Below, in pieces: positions 41,254 through 50,155 of a stretch of 64,000 nt of DNA. Under the pieces are notes generated by a model that did not search any database, was not told the DNA's origin, and saw only the letters and a program-made list of their open reading frames with translations. The DNA is from JACMLC01 sp963720235 (GTDB lineage Bacteria; Acidobacteriota; Blastocatellia; Pyrinomonadales; Pyrinomonadaceae), in contig OY970389.1 in the NCBI GenBank assembly GCA_963720235.1, positions 310,001 through 374,000 of the forward strand. Reading direction: 5' to 3'. Both the position numbers and the translations under genes were made by a program. Every line of letters begins with the position of its first letter. Position 1 is the stretch's first letter.

Positions 41254-42900
41254 ATGTCTCAATTACGCGCGCTCATCTGGTTAAAGTGGAAGCTGTTTCG
41301 CAATGCCTTGCGTTCGCGGCGGGCTGTGGTCAGTCAGGCAGCATCGTGGCTCACCACGCTGGCGGCTCTGGGCCTTGCGTTGATACTGGCTTTTGTCGCA
41401 GGCGCGGTCGGCTGGGCCAGCGCGAGTTCGGAAGATTTTTCGACGGCGCAAAAAATCTCCACGGCTTTTTTGATACTCACTTTTATACACATGCTCTGGG
41501 CCGTGCTGCCCGTCACGATGGGCAGTGGCAGAGAGTTTGACCCGGAGCGTCTGCTGCTCTATCCAATCTCTCTTGCGAAACTCTTTGCGCTGGATTTTTT
41601 GAGCGACCTGACAGGCTTGGCCTCCATCTTCGGCATTCCGATTGTGCTCGCGCTCGCGCTCGGCGTAGGAATCGGGAGCGGGCATGTCTTGCTCTCGCTG
41701 CCTGTGGCCTTTTTGACGATTGCATTTGGTCTCGCGTTATCGAAATTTGTGATGACTTCGCTCGGCGCGTTGCTCAAACGGAAGCGTACGCGCGGCGAAA
41801 CTCTGATTGCGCTCGTCGGCGTCGTCATAGGACTCGGCGGCGCATTCATGGGCCAGTTGATGCCTTACTTCATGCAGCACTCCGACATGGATTTCGCTGG
41901 CCTGCGATGGACGCCGCCGGGCGCATCCGCCGTCGCCTTGATGCAAGGATTGACTGCCGGAGACAGCATGGCTTACGTCCTCGGTTTGCTCACGCTCGCG
42001 GCTTACACATCTCTCCTGGTCTTTGTCACTTATCGCATTGCGCGACGCTCTGCGTTAGGAATTGGCGGGGCCAAACGCCCGGCGGCTGCAAAATTGTCGC
42101 ATGAAAAATTTGCTGCGCAGGATGCCGGATGGCATCTGCCTTTCGTCTCTGCGGAGTTGAGCGCGCTTGTGGAGAAGGAACTGCGTTATGCCATGCGCAA
42201 TGCGCAGGTGCGTATGCTGGCTTTGATGCCTCTCATGTTAATCGCGTTTCGACTGCTGCCGACGGGCGGGCGGCGTAGAAGCGGCGACATGCCTGCTGCG
42301 CTGGAATTTTCAGAGTTTGCGCTGTACGGCGAAGGATTGTTGGCGGCTCTTGGAATGCTCTATGTCTTTTTGCTGCTCTCGTCGCTGGCCTGCAATATCT
42401 TTGCATACGAGGGCGGCGGGATGCGTGCGCTGATTCTGTCTCCGGTCAATCGCCGCCTGATACTGATTGCGAAAAATACTGTCACTGCTCTGATTGCGAC
42501 AGGCTTTGCATTGCTGCTGCTCGCAGTCAATCAGATTGTCTTTCGCGACCTGACATTTCGCGCGCTCATCTTCGTCCTACTTTGCCTGCCTGTTTTTGGG
42601 GCGATGATGATGCTCGTCGGCAACTGGCTGTCTTTGCGTTTTCCAAAAGGGATGAAGTTCGGAAAGCGTATGAACGTCTCAGGCATGACGGGGCTGTTGC
42701 TTTTGCCACTGGCGTTGGCGATGGCTGTGCCGCCGGTTTTGTCCGCCGCCGCGGGCTATCTCGCGCAGAGTTTGGCTGTGAAGTATGTTACACTGGCCCT
42801 GTTCGCAATCGTCGCCGTCGCGCTCTATAGATTCCTGATTACAAAGCAGGGCCAGGAGCTTGCGCGGCGCGAGCAGGAGATACTTGAAGCAGTCAAGTAG
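41254..42900 (+). CDS. ABC-2-like multi-span membrane protein (exporter permease)
   Basis: 548 residues. About ten to twelve hydrophobic spans, e.g. LTTLAALGLALILAFVAGAV, IFGIPIVLALALGVGIG, LIALVGVVIGLGGAFMG, LLAALGMLYVFLLLSSLACN and AVKYVTLALFAIVAVALYR. The start MSQLRALIWLKWKLFRNALRS followed by LLLYPISLAKLFALDFLSDL, and EKELRYAMRNAQVRMLALMPL, resemble the large bacterial ABC exporter permeases. No ATPase gene lies beside it, so partner and cargo are unknown. Terminal charged helix EQEILEAVK is cytoplasmic by prediction. Confidence 0.8.
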   Translation: MSQLRALIWLKWKLFRNALRSRRAVVSQAASWLTTLAALGLALILAFVAGAVGWASASSEDFSTAQKISTAFLILTFIHMLWAVLPVTMGSGREFDPERLLLYPISLAKLFALDFLSDLTGLASIFGIPIVLALALGVGIGSGHVLLSLPVAFLTIAFGLALSKFVMTSLGALLKRKRTRGETLIALVGVVIGLGGAFMGQLMPYFMQHSDMDFAGLRWTPPGASAVALMQGLTAGDSMAYVLGLLTLAAYTSLLVFVTYRIARRSALGIGGAKRPAAAKLSHEKFAAQDAGWHLPFVSAELSALVEKELRYAMRNAQVRMLALMPLMLIAFRLLPTGGRRRSGDMPAALEFSEFALYGEGLLAALGMLYVFLLLSSLACNIFAYEGGGMRALILSPVNRRLILIAKNTVTALIATGFALLLLAVNQIVFRDLTFRALIFVLLCLPVFGAMMMLVGNWLSLRFPKGMKFGKRMNVSGMTGLLLLPLALAMAVPPVLSAAAGYLAQSLAVKYVTLALFAIVAVALYRFLITKQGQELARREQEILEAVK

Positions 42901-42955
42901 ATGTCAGATGTCAAAAGCAAAATTGACATCTGGCATCTGACATCAAACATCTATA
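42901..42955. repeat. GATGTCA-word inverted repeat (family H)
   Basis: ATGTCAGATGTCAAAAGC then TTGACATCTGGCATCTGACA; arms pair over about 14 bp with one extra base. It begins directly after the stop codon of the membrane protein gene and precedes the AlbA_2 gene. Confidence 0.8.
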
Positions 42956-43013
42956 TTCCAGCGATGCGTCACGGATGCATCCGGGCGGGAAACGCAGCCC
43001 CGTCCAGACACAA

Positions 43014-44330
43014 ATGGCTCGCAGAAAATTTCGCAACAACCAGCGACACGAACCGGCTTCGGAACGCGCCTTCCAGGAGTTTTTCTCTTCCACTCCCGCT
43101 CCGCAAACTTCTCGCACGGAACTGATGCGCCTCGTGCGCGGCGGCGAAGATACTTTCCTTGAACTAAAAGTTAAGCTCTCCAATACGGAGAAGATTGCCC
43201 AAGAAATTGTCGCACTCGCTAACACTGGAGGAGGCTTGATTGTCTTCGGCGTCAACGACCAGTTGCGCGTAGAAGGCGTTGACGATCCAGAGATGGTTCA
43301 GGAAGAGCTTGTACGCATCTGCCGCGAAGAGATAGAACCGCCGCTCGTCCCCTTTATTGACCGCATAGCTTTTGACAATGGCCGCCGCATCGTCGCGCTC
43401 GACATTGACGGGCGTCGTCGTCCTTATCGAACACGCGACGGTCGTTTCTACATGCGCTTTGGCTCTGAAAAGCGTGAGGCTTCGCGCGAAGAACTCTCTA
43501 CGCTGATGGACGAGGCGCGGCCCTTACGTTATGAGAACGTGCCTGTCATCGGCGCGAGTGTCGAAGATATAGACGAGGCGCACCTGTGGAGTTTTGTGAG
43601 AGAGTTTGAAGGCGATGCCTTCGAGGAATCGTCGCTCAATGGCTATCCGACAGGAGAAGTTTTAAAGCGCGATTTGCTATTGGCGGCGGGCAATGCGGGA
43701 GATGTGCTGCCGACTGTCGCGGGGATTTTGCTCTTCGGACGCGACGAGCGCGTGACAGAACTCTTGCCGCGCTCGGCCATCATTGCTTCAAGATACGCAG
43801 GCGATACGACGCAGTCTCCGCTAGTCGAGACAGTCAAGCTCGAAGGAAATTTGCACACGCTCTATGAATCAGCCTTTAAATTTATCAAGCGTTATTGCGA
43901 TTTATGGGAGACGCGCCCGCGCAAGTTTCCGGGCAGGGATGATGAAGCGGTTGGCGAGCAGCAGGTAGTGGCGCGTGCTAATTATCAAAGCGATGCTGTG
44001 TGCGAGGGATTGGCGAATGCTTTAGTGCATCGTGACCTCGCGCTCAGGGATGTGCCGACGCGGATTTATATTTTTGACCACACGATAGAGATTATCAATC
44101 CGCGCCGCACAGCCGGATTTGCCCCGCCCGCGCAGAGGGCGATTCGCTATGGCGTGCCGATGCGGCTCAATCCGCAACTCGCCGCGCTCTTCTTAAATCC
44201 CGCTTACGGTTTGAAGTTACAGACAGGCGGGCTGCCGATGCTCCTCAGACATTCACGCCTCTTCTCAGGCAAGCGCGCAGACCTCTATGCTTTTAATGAC
44301 GAGTTCCGTCTGCGTCTTTACGGAATATAA
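43014..44330 (+). CDS. AlbA_2/Schlafen-type and HATPase-like protein
   Basis: 438 residues from the ATG at 43014; an ATG at 42975 is also possible, neither has a clear ribosome site. AlbA_2 domain: EDTFLELKVKLSNTEKIAQEIVALANTGGGLIVFGV and later YMRFGSEKREASREELSTL. Then a middle region (PTVAGILLFGRDE) and a C-terminal ATP-binding-like domain of the HATPase_c_4 type with CEGLANALVHRDLALRD and IEIINPRRTAGF. Such proteins are annotated as DNA-binding transcriptional regulators; the partner genes here give no clue. The C-terminus is shorter than in members with a full winged helix. Confidence 0.88.
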   Translation: MARRKFRNNQRHEPASERAFQEFFSSTPAPQTSRTELMRLVRGGEDTFLELKVKLSNTEKIAQEIVALANTGGGLIVFGVNDQLRVEGVDDPEMVQEELVRICREEIEPPLVPFIDRIAFDNGRRIVALDIDGRRRPYRTRDGRFYMRFGSEKREASREELSTLMDEARPLRYENVPVIGASVEDIDEAHLWSFVREFEGDAFEESSLNGYPTGEVLKRDLLLAAGNAGDVLPTVAGILLFGRDERVTELLPRSAIIASRYAGDTTQSPLVETVKLEGNLHTLYESAFKFIKRYCDLWETRPRKFPGRDDEAVGEQQVVARANYQSDAVCEGLANALVHRDLALRDVPTRIYIFDHTIEIINPRRTAGFAPPAQRAIRYGVPMRLNPQLAALFLNPAYGLKLQTGGLPMLLRHSRLFSGKRADLYAFNDEFRLRLYGI

Positions 44331-44337
44331 AAAGTGG

Positions 44338-44530
44338 ATAGCCCCGCGAGGGGCGACATATCAGTAGCCCACGACGTGAGTCGTGGGTTAACAAGCATGA
44401 GATAAATAATGAGCCCCGTAGGGGCGACATAAATTGTGCCGCCCCTACGGGGCTCGGATTGTGTGCGGTGCGCGTGTCCCCGCGCTGACGCGCGGGGCTA
44501 ATATCTGCCGCCCCTGTCGGGGCTCACGAA
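44338..44530. repeat. Cluster of GCCCC(GTA)GGGGC palindromes (family K)
   Basis: Five palindromes: GCCCCGCGAGGGGC, AGCCCACGACGTGAGTCGTG plus GG, GAGCCCCGTAGGGGCGACAT paired with GCCGCCCCTACGGGGCTC, CCCCGCGCTGACGCGCGGGG, and GCCCCTGTCGGGGC. It lies between the convergent AlbA_2 and VWFA genes. Similar GGGGCGACAT palindromes are known to me from several phyla, but I cannot name a formal family. Confidence 0.85.
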
Positions 44531-44553
44531 ACGAACTCTTTCTTGTCTCGAAC

Positions 44554-45783
44554 TCACTTATCCTGCTTTTCGTCTTTCGGTGAGTTGTAGAAGGGACGGT
44601 GCTGGACGACGTACTCTTTGTCGTCGAATTGTCCGTCGCCGTCAACGTCAACTTTGACGACGAGTTTGCGTTGCTTGCCGTCGCGTTTCTGTTGTTCGCC
44701 GGGGTTGAAAGCCAAGCTGTACTGGCTTCTCAAGAGCGCGTTGATGCCTTGCAGGGCGGTGGGGATTTCGCCCTCGAAAGTGATTGGATAGTATGCGCCG
44801 CCGGTCTCTTTGGCGAAGGTCTTGAGCGCGTTCTGCGCTTGCAGGAAAGTCATGCGTCCGGGGTCGCCGAGCGTGCTGTCCATGTCGCTGATGCGGTCGC
44901 CGTATTTTTTGAAGAAGAAGTTCATCGTCCCGATGATGTAAATCGGCACGCCAGCGTTCTGCGCAATCTTGCGCGCCTTGTCATAGTTAATCTTGCTGAA
45001 AGTGTCTATGCCGGAGGCTATCAGGATGACGGCCTTGCGACGATTCTGCACATCAGCCATCCCGCCGTATTCGGCTGTGCGGGATTCATTTTTCTCAAGC
45101 ACGACAGCATCGCCTTTGCCGCCGACGAGCGTAAACCTGAGCGCGTCGTAGAGGTTTGTCTCGCGGAAGGCCGGATAGTTTTTGAGCATCAGGCTGATGA
45201 CCTGCTGAATCCGCTGCGGGTCGTTGGTGAAATCTGTAATCGGCGTCGGGCGGATGTCAAAGGCTATGACGGAGACGTAATCGTCGGGCGGCTTGATAAA
45301 TTGCGAGAGAAAGATTGCCATCGGGCGCAGGACTTCATAACGGCCCGGCTCAAAACCGTCGCCGCCGTAAGTCTCTGTCAGCTTGCTGTACTCAACCAGC
45401 ATCGCGACAGTTATCGGAGCTTCCGGCGTGGAAAAATTTGTAATCTCCTTCTGCACGCCGTCTTCAAAGACTGCAAAATTTTCTTTCTTGAGACCCGTCT
45501 GCGCGACGCCGCTCTTTTTGTTATAAACGACAGCTTCAATGTTGACGATGTTGGTGGCGACGGTGACGACCTCAGCGTCCTGCGGCTTGCCGACCACATC
45601 CGTCGGCGTCTCTTCCTGCGGCTTTTGCGAGCCGTCTGGCCGTTTGTTCTTCTTCTGATTGGAAGTCGGCGGCTGGCGGCGCGATTGCGCCTGCACATTT
45701 AAGAGATTGCCAACGACGCTCAAGGTCATGACAAGGACGAGCGCGATGGCAGAGAAGCGACGGCGGAAGAGTTGAAGGCTCAT
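44554..45783 (-). CDS. Secreted VWFA-domain protein, Acidobacteria type
   Basis: 409 residues with a signal peptide (FSAIALVLVMTLSVVGNLLNVQAQ). A Pro/Lys/Gln-rich spacer, the beta region typical of these proteins (VNIEAVVYNKKSGVAQTGLKKENFAVFEDGVQKEI), then a VWFA domain: VAMLVEYSK where a DxSxS MIDAS motif would stand but is degenerate, FRETNLYDAL, AVILIASGIDTFSK. This is the layout of the VWFA-related family defined from Acidobacteria (TIGR03436, from memory). A C-terminal KVDVDGDGQFDDKEY could bind calcium. Surface or periplasmic protein of unknown partner. Confidence 0.9.
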   Translation of the reverse strand: MSLQLFRRRFSAIALVLVMTLSVVGNLLNVQAQSRRQPPTSNQKKNKRPDGSQKPQEETPTDVVGKPQDAEVVTVATNIVNIEAVVYNKKSGVAQTGLKKENFAVFEDGVQKEITNFSTPEAPITVAMLVEYSKLTETYGGDGFEPGRYEVLRPMAIFLSQFIKPPDDYVSVIAFDIRPTPITDFTNDPQRIQQVISLMLKNYPAFRETNLYDALRFTLVGGKGDAVVLEKNESRTAEYGGMADVQNRRKAVILIASGIDTFSKINYDKARKIAQNAGVPIYIIGTMNFFFKKYGDRISDMDSTLGDPGRMTFLQAQNALKTFAKETGGAYYPITFEGEIPTALQGINALLRSQYSLAFNPGEQQKRDGKQRKLVVKVDVDGDGQFDDKEYVVQHRPFYNSPKDEKQDK

Positions 45784-45929
45784 GACAAATTCCTTTTACG
45801 ACAAAATGGAGGGGGATGCTCTTTAGCTTTTATAACTGAAAACTATATGCGGCAGCGCCGCGCGTGGTCAAGGCAATTAGATGTCAAACCGCGTACATAA
45901 GATGCAAGAGCAGGGCGGAGTGATTTATA

Positions 45930-46051
45930 AAGGCGGAAGGATGAAGGATGAAGGATATGCTCTTCAAAGATGAAGCATTAAAGATAAAGCATTCAAATTC
46001 AAAGAGCATGCCCTTCATCCTTCATCCTTCATCCTTCATCCTTCATCCTTG
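45930..46051. repeat. ATCCTTC-word inverted repeat, copy B3
   Basis: Left arm AAGGCGGAAGGATGAAGGAT, right arm of five or more ATCCTTC words ending TTGC, loop with ATGCTCTT...AAGAGCATGCC. Lies between the lectin-like gene's stop and the VWFA gene, both on the minus strand. Confidence 0.88.
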
Positions 46052-46873
46052 CTATCTAACTTCGGCTTCGATAACGGCGTCATACGCGCCCGTGTTGTCG
46101 GCCAGATTTTCCTCGTTGACGCCGAGGAAGAGCACGCCGTCGCGCTGTGCGACAAATTCGCGCGTGCGCCCGATAAAGATAAAGTCGTTGTTGTCGTCGC
46201 CGATGACCGCAATCAACGCGCCTGTTGCTTCGTCTCTCATCAATTTGTCGCCGCCGGGCAATGTGCTGACGCCAGCAGGCGTGGAGAATTTTCCGTTGCC
46301 GAGCGAGACCTGGCCCATCGCTGTGATGCGCAGACGCTGACCGCGCCTGACGACGAGGCCGCTATTGGTCCAGCCGTTGGAAGTATTGTCTGCGCGAACG
46401 CGCGCATTGATTTGAATTGATGTCGGCACCGAAGTCGCGGGCCGGTTGTTGGTTGTCGTTGTCGTCGCCGGGCGAGAAGTGTTAGCTCCGGTCGTATTAG
46501 TTGGCCTTGTCGTTGGCGGTTGCTGCGTTGAAGAGGGGCGCGTGGGCGTCGGGCGCGGCAACTGCGTGGACGACTGCGGTGTGGTCACGCCGCTCATAGT
46601 ATTATCGTCATTCGTCGAAGGGGAAGAGGCTGCGCTCGAATTGGTCGAATCAAACTCGATGGATTCAACGTCTTCCATGTAGAGCGTCACGGTGCTGCGG
46701 CGTCCGCGCGCGCCTGAGCCGACGAGGACTGTAAACTGCTGGTCTTTAAAGCCCACAACCTCGCCGCGTATGACGCTGCCGTCTTTGAGGCGAATCGTAT
46801 CCGCGAAGGCCGCAAGCGAGAGCGTCAAAACAAGCGCGAAGGCTGTCAGGGGCATGATAAATCTCTTGTTCAT
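46052..46873 (-). CDS. Secreted protein with C-terminal PA-IL/LecA-like domain
   Basis: 273 residues with a signal peptide (FIMPLTAFALVLTLSLAAFA). N-terminal SH3-like segment common in these proteins (DTIRLKDGSVIRGEVVGFKDQQFTVLVG), a Thr/Pro/Asn-rich linker of about 80 residues, then a beta-sandwich domain similar to LecA/PA-IL: INARVRADNTSNGWTNSGLVVRRGQRLRI, DEATGALIAVIGDDN, FIGRTREFVAQRDGVLFLGVNE. LecA-type domains bind galactose via calcium. The linker encoded by repeated ACN codons may be variable in length. Exact ligand unknown. Confidence 0.87.
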   Translation of the reverse strand: MNKRFIMPLTAFALVLTLSLAAFADTIRLKDGSVIRGEVVGFKDQQFTVLVGSGARGRRSTVTLYMEDVESIEFDSTNSSAASSPSTNDDNTMSGVTTPQSSTQLPRPTPTRPSSTQQPPTTRPTNTTGANTSRPATTTTTNNRPATSVPTSIQINARVRADNTSNGWTNSGLVVRRGQRLRITAMGQVSLGNGKFSTPAGVSTLPGGDKLMRDEATGALIAVIGDDNNDFIFIGRTREFVAQRDGVLFLGVNEENLADNTGAYDAVIEAEVR

Positions 46874-47019
46874 AATCTCCTCCGGTAATGCTTTCCAAAA
46901 GAACTCGAATCAATATGTGCTCTGCTGACGTTTAGCACCAGACGCGCACACTTGGCAAGCGGGAGAGAGGCGTGTGTCTGCCGATGGATGCGTCAGAAGA
47001 AAAATAAGTTGCTAGAAGA

Positions 47020-47173
47020 GCAAGGATGAAGAGCAAGGATGAAGGATGAAGGCGGAAGGATGAAGGGAATGCTATTTGAGATTGAAGGCTTCAATATTAA
47101 ATCTTCAAGCTTAAACAGCATGCCTTTTGTCTTCACTTCATCCTTCCGCCTTCATCCTTCCGCCTTCATCCTT
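47020..47173. repeat. ATCCTTC-word inverted repeat, copy B4, overlapping a gene end
   Basis: Left arm GCAAGGATGAAGAGCAAGGA, right arm CATCCTTCCGCCTTCATCCT, loop containing GGAATGCTATTT and AAACAGCATGCCTTTTG. Read on the minus strand, the TGA of GGATGA is the stop codon of the amidohydrolase gene (VIYKG*). Confidence 0.87.
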
Positions 47174-48515
47174 TATAAATGACTCCGTCCTTCATCACGA
47201 ACACAGTCGTTTCCATGTTGCGTATATTCTTGAGCGGGTCGCCGGGGACGGCGACGATATCTGCCCACTTGCCTGCTGTGAGCGAGCCGGCGTCCTTGTC
47301 CCAGCCGAGCAGCTTTGCGCTATTTAAAGTACCCATCACGATGGCGTCCATCGGAGCGATGCCGCCCCATTCGACGAGCAATGTAAACTCGTGCGCGTTT
47401 GTGCCATGCGGAATCACTCCGGCATCCGTGCCGAGCGCGATAGGAACTTTGTGGGCCACTGCAATCTTAATCCCGCGACGCATCGCTGCGGCGGCGGCCA
47501 GAGCCTTCTCGCCGCGAAAGCCTTTGAGGATGCCACTCTTCGCCAGCCGTTCGACGGCTTCTCCGGCCATCAAGGTCGGGACAAGATAAGTCCCGCGCTG
47601 TGCCATCATGCGCGCGCCTTCCGCGTCAAGAAAAGAGCCATGCTCGATGGAAGAGACTCCTGCGCGGACGGCTATCTTGATGCCTTCGGCGCCGTGCGCG
47701 TGCGCCGCGACTTTTCTTTCGAGCTTCGATGCTTCATCCACGAGAGCTTTTAATTCTTCATAAGTGTATTGCGTCGCGCCGACAGCATCTCCTTCGGACA
47801 GCACGCCTCCCGTCGCACAGGTCTTTATCAAATCCGCGCCATACTTAATTTGATAACGCACAGCCGCTCGCACCTGCTCTGGCCCATCAGCGATTCCGTC
47901 TTTGATGGAGCCGTCAAAAAGTCCCGGCCTGTAGCCGTTCTCGTCGCAATGCCCGCCGGTGATGCCGAGCGAATGACCCGAAGCCTGCATGCGCGGCCCC
48001 ATCACCCAGCCTTCCACAATCGCTTTGCGCAGAGCGAAGTCGTCAAAGCGACTCGCGCCGACATTGCGGATTCCCGTAAAGCCTGCGAGTAGAGTTTTCT
48101 GCGCATTGCCGACGCCGAGGATGGCTTCAAAAGATTGATAGTCCTTGACGGAAGACAACTCATTGTCAGGGTCTCCGAGCACGCGCCCGATGATGTGCGT
48201 GTGTGCGTCTATGAAACCGGGCAGGAGCGTTGCATCTCCGAGGTCTATGACCTTTGCTCCAGCCGGAATCGTGAGACTGCTCGCGGGGCCGACGGCTGTA
48301 ATCCGGTCGTCCTTCACAATGACTACGCCGTTCAGGATTGGCGGCCTGCCCGTGCCGTCAATCACGCGCGCAGCCTTGATAGCAACCAGCCCCTTGCCCT
48401 TTCGCGGTTGCGCTCTGAACGGGCTCGTTTGCTCCGCGCCCTCCTGTGCAACGAGCGTGGTCAAACAGACTGACAATAGAACGAGCAGCGCGAGCGTGCA
48501 TCTCATTTGACGCAT
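47166..48515 (-). CDS. Secreted amidohydrolase-family protein
   Basis: 449 residues, with a signal peptide (LALLVLLSVCLTTLVAQEG). Metal-dependent hydrolase features: LLPGFIDAHTHIIGR, AHAHGAEGIKIAVRAGVSSIEHGSFLD with the His ligands and LGTDAGVIPHGTN with the catalytic Asp. Closest in style to imidazolonepropionase-like/Xaa-Pro dipeptidase-type amidohydrolases. The exported form may process dipeptides or acyl-amino compounds; substrate unknown. The stop codon derives from hairpin B4. Confidence 0.93.
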   Translation of the reverse strand: MRQMRCTLALLVLLSVCLTTLVAQEGAEQTSPFRAQPRKGKGLVAIKAARVIDGTGRPPILNGVVIVKDDRITAVGPASSLTIPAGAKVIDLGDATLLPGFIDAHTHIIGRVLGDPDNELSSVKDYQSFEAILGVGNAQKTLLAGFTGIRNVGASRFDDFALRKAIVEGWVMGPRMQASGHSLGITGGHCDENGYRPGLFDGSIKDGIADGPEQVRAAVRYQIKYGADLIKTCATGGVLSEGDAVGATQYTYEELKALVDEASKLERKVAAHAHGAEGIKIAVRAGVSSIEHGSFLDAEGARMMAQRGTYLVPTLMAGEAVERLAKSGILKGFRGEKALAAAAAMRRGIKIAVAHKVPIALGTDAGVIPHGTNAHEFTLLVEWGGIAPMDAIVMGTLNSAKLLGWDKDAGSLTAGKWADIVAVPGDPLKNIRNMETTVFVMKDGVIYKG

Positions 48516-48550
48516 AGGATTTTCCCCTCAAGTTTTTGATTTAAAGCGAA

Positions 48551-49060
48551 TCAAACTTTGCCGAACGCCGGATGATACTTCACCAATCCTTGCTTGCCAT
48601 CCAGAGCTCCCGCTTTCAATTCAGCGACCATGAAAACTTCGTCCGGCACTTGATACTCGGAAGTAATCTTTTTTTGACTAGCCGGGACAAAGCCAAAGCG
48701 CGGGTAATATTTCGGATGACCGAGCACGACGACGACATCATGGCCCAGACGCTGGCATTCATTTAATCCTTGCCTGACGAGTTGCGAGCCGATGCCGCGA
48801 TTCTGATATTCAGGAAGCACGGCCATCGGCGCAAGACCGAGCGCAGTAAAACTTTCTTCCGCAGATTCGATGTTGACGGGGCTAAAGAAAATATGCCCGA
48901 CAATCTCTGTATCAAGCTCTGCGACAAGAGAGATGTATGGACTTGCCTCTCTGCGCAAAGCTTCGACGAGGTTTGCTTCAGCCGCGCTATCAAAGGCCGC
49001 TTCGTTGATGCGGCGAACAGCCGCGTGGTCTCGTTCCGTCTCCGCGCGGATCGTAATCAT
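48551..49060 (-). CDS. GNAT N-acetyltransferase, YhbS-like
   Basis: 169 residues. Starts MITIRAETERDHAAVRRINEAAFDSAAEANLVEALR; central VGHIFFSPVNI, then the acetyl-CoA loop LPEYQNRGIGSQLVRQGL, and LGHPKYYPRFGFVPAS, the hallmark of the YhbS group. Substrate unknown. The start overlaps the thioesterase stop by 4 nt, so the two are coupled. Confidence 0.93.
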   Translation of the reverse strand: MITIRAETERDHAAVRRINEAAFDSAAEANLVEALRREASPYISLVAELDTEIVGHIFFSPVNIESAEESFTALGLAPMAVLPEYQNRGIGSQLVRQGLNECQRLGHDVVVVLGHPKYYPRFGFVPASQKKITSEYQVPDEVFMVAELKAGALDGKQGLVKYHPAFGKV

Positions 49061-49482
49061 GACTGCTTCTGCTTCTTCTGCTGAAGAGTTTTCTTTTGCA
49101 TCCTCTGCGAAAATCTTTTCATCTCAATGGGAGCGCGAATGTGTGTGCCTTCGCCAATCTTGTCTGTCCCGTCGTGAGCCTCGACCTTGAATGTCACCAG
49201 ATTATCGCTGACGGAAATCACTTCGGCATGCGCCGTAATGGTAAAGCCTATGGGAGTCGCTGCAAGGTGTTTGACATTGACGACTGCGCCGACGGAGACC
49301 CAGCCTTCCGGCAGAAAGGGTTGGATGGCGCGCGCCGCCGCAAGCTCCATCAGGTAAATCATCATCGGCGTGCCATAGACCTCAGGCATGTGTTCATGAA
49401 AATGCGCGACCGTCAACTCTCTAGTGACTTCGGTGGTCGTGCTCGCCGAAGCTCCGACGGGTATATTAGCTGTCGCGGCCAT
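49057..49482 (-). CDS. FlK-like acyl-CoA thioesterase
   Basis: 141 residues, hotdog fold. The spacing of Thr38, Glu46 and His72 (GTPMMIYLMELAA ... VVNVKHLAATP) equals that of the catalytic Thr42/Glu50/His76 in fluoroacetyl-CoA thioesterase FlK (numbers from memory). This suggests a thioesterase for a small acyl-CoA. The tail is polar and Gln/Lys-rich (KKTLQQKKQKQS). It overlaps the upstream membrane-protein gene by 17 nt and the downstream acetyltransferase by 4 nt. Confidence 0.9.
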   Translation of the reverse strand: MAATANIPVGASASTTTEVTRELTVAHFHEHMPEVYGTPMMIYLMELAAARAIQPFLPEGWVSVGAVVNVKHLAATPIGFTITAHAEVISVSDNLVTFKVEAHDGTDKIGEGTHIRAPIEMKRFSQRMQKKTLQQKKQKQS

Positions 49483-49999
49483 CTACCTTTTTATCCTCGC
49501 TCTTGGCATCCGCCATTGCTTCCGGTTCCAACTCTTCTGCGCTCTTGTTCAATTTAATAAAGATGCCCCACGCGGCCAGCAGCGCGGCGGCGGCGATGGC
49601 GATGGAGGAAGCCTGCATCAGCTTCAAAGGATCATCGTGAACGAGTTCAAAGACTGCGACGAGAGACTCAACCGACAGCGAGACGATGACGACGACCATA
49701 AAGCGCGAGAGAAACCTGCGTACGCGCGTCGGCGCACTCATCTGCGCTTCCCTTAAAACTTCTTCTTCGAGAATCGTCTGGCCCAATTCGAGCGCGGCTA
49801 CGGCAATGGTCAAAAGCCCGACGCCTTCCAGAATGGAATTAAATCTTTCGCGCAAAGGCATCCCTGCCTGCGGATTGATGCCATGCCACATCTCCAACGC
49901 CGCGAAAACGATAAGCGCGAACGCGCAGCAGATGAACAGGAGAATGACAAGCGAATAGCCGATTAAGAAAATTTTCTGGACAAGCTTCTTCATATACAT
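49466..49999 (-). CDS. Small inner-membrane protein with four predicted spans
   Basis: 177 residues (or 175 from the third codon, MKKLVQK). Hydrophobic stretches: IFLIGYSLVILLFICCAFALIVFAAL, ILEGVGLLTIAVAALELGQTIL, FMVVVIVSLSVESLVAVFEL and SIAIAAAALLAAWGIFI, then a charged tail (EELEPEAMADAKSEDKKVDG). No family recognised with confidence; the layout resembles small PsiE-like proteins. The start codon lies 3 nt after the end of GCAAAG hairpin A5, with no evident ribosome site of its own, so the leader is the repeat. First gene of a three-gene overlapping operon. Confidence 0.8.
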   Translation of the reverse strand: MYMKKLVQKIFLIGYSLVILLFICCAFALIVFAALEMWHGINPQAGMPLRERFNSILEGVGLLTIAVAALELGQTILEEEVLREAQMSAPTRVRRFLSRFMVVVIVSLSVESLVAVFELVHDDPLKLMQASSIAIAAAALLAAWGIFIKLNKSAEELEPEAMADAKSEDKKVDGRDS

Positions 50000-50002
50000 T
50001 TA

Positions 50003-50102
50003 CGAAAGAATCTCGCGCAAAGGCGCAAAGGCGCAAAGAAAGCATTCAAGATAAATTATCACTCAACATCTTTGCGCCTTTGCGCCTTTGCGCGAGATTG
50101 TC
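50003..50102. repeat. GCAAAG-word inverted repeat, copy A5 (full length)
   Basis: Left end CGAAAGAATCTCGCGCAAAG, right end CTTTGCGCGAGATTGTC. Its loop (AAGATAAATTATCACTCAAC then ATC) is the inverse of the A2 loop, so A5 is a full-length copy in the opposite orientation. Confidence 0.88.
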
Positions 50103-50155
50103 TTTTCTTCTTTCTCTTTCAAACTGACCCGCTATCAAGAAGAGGGTTTGAGACT

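Noticed and set aside
44599..45702. Long antisense open frame (367 codons) over the VWFA gene
   Set aside because: Arises from codon bias on the opposite strand; the VWFA frame has a signal peptide and conserved domain.
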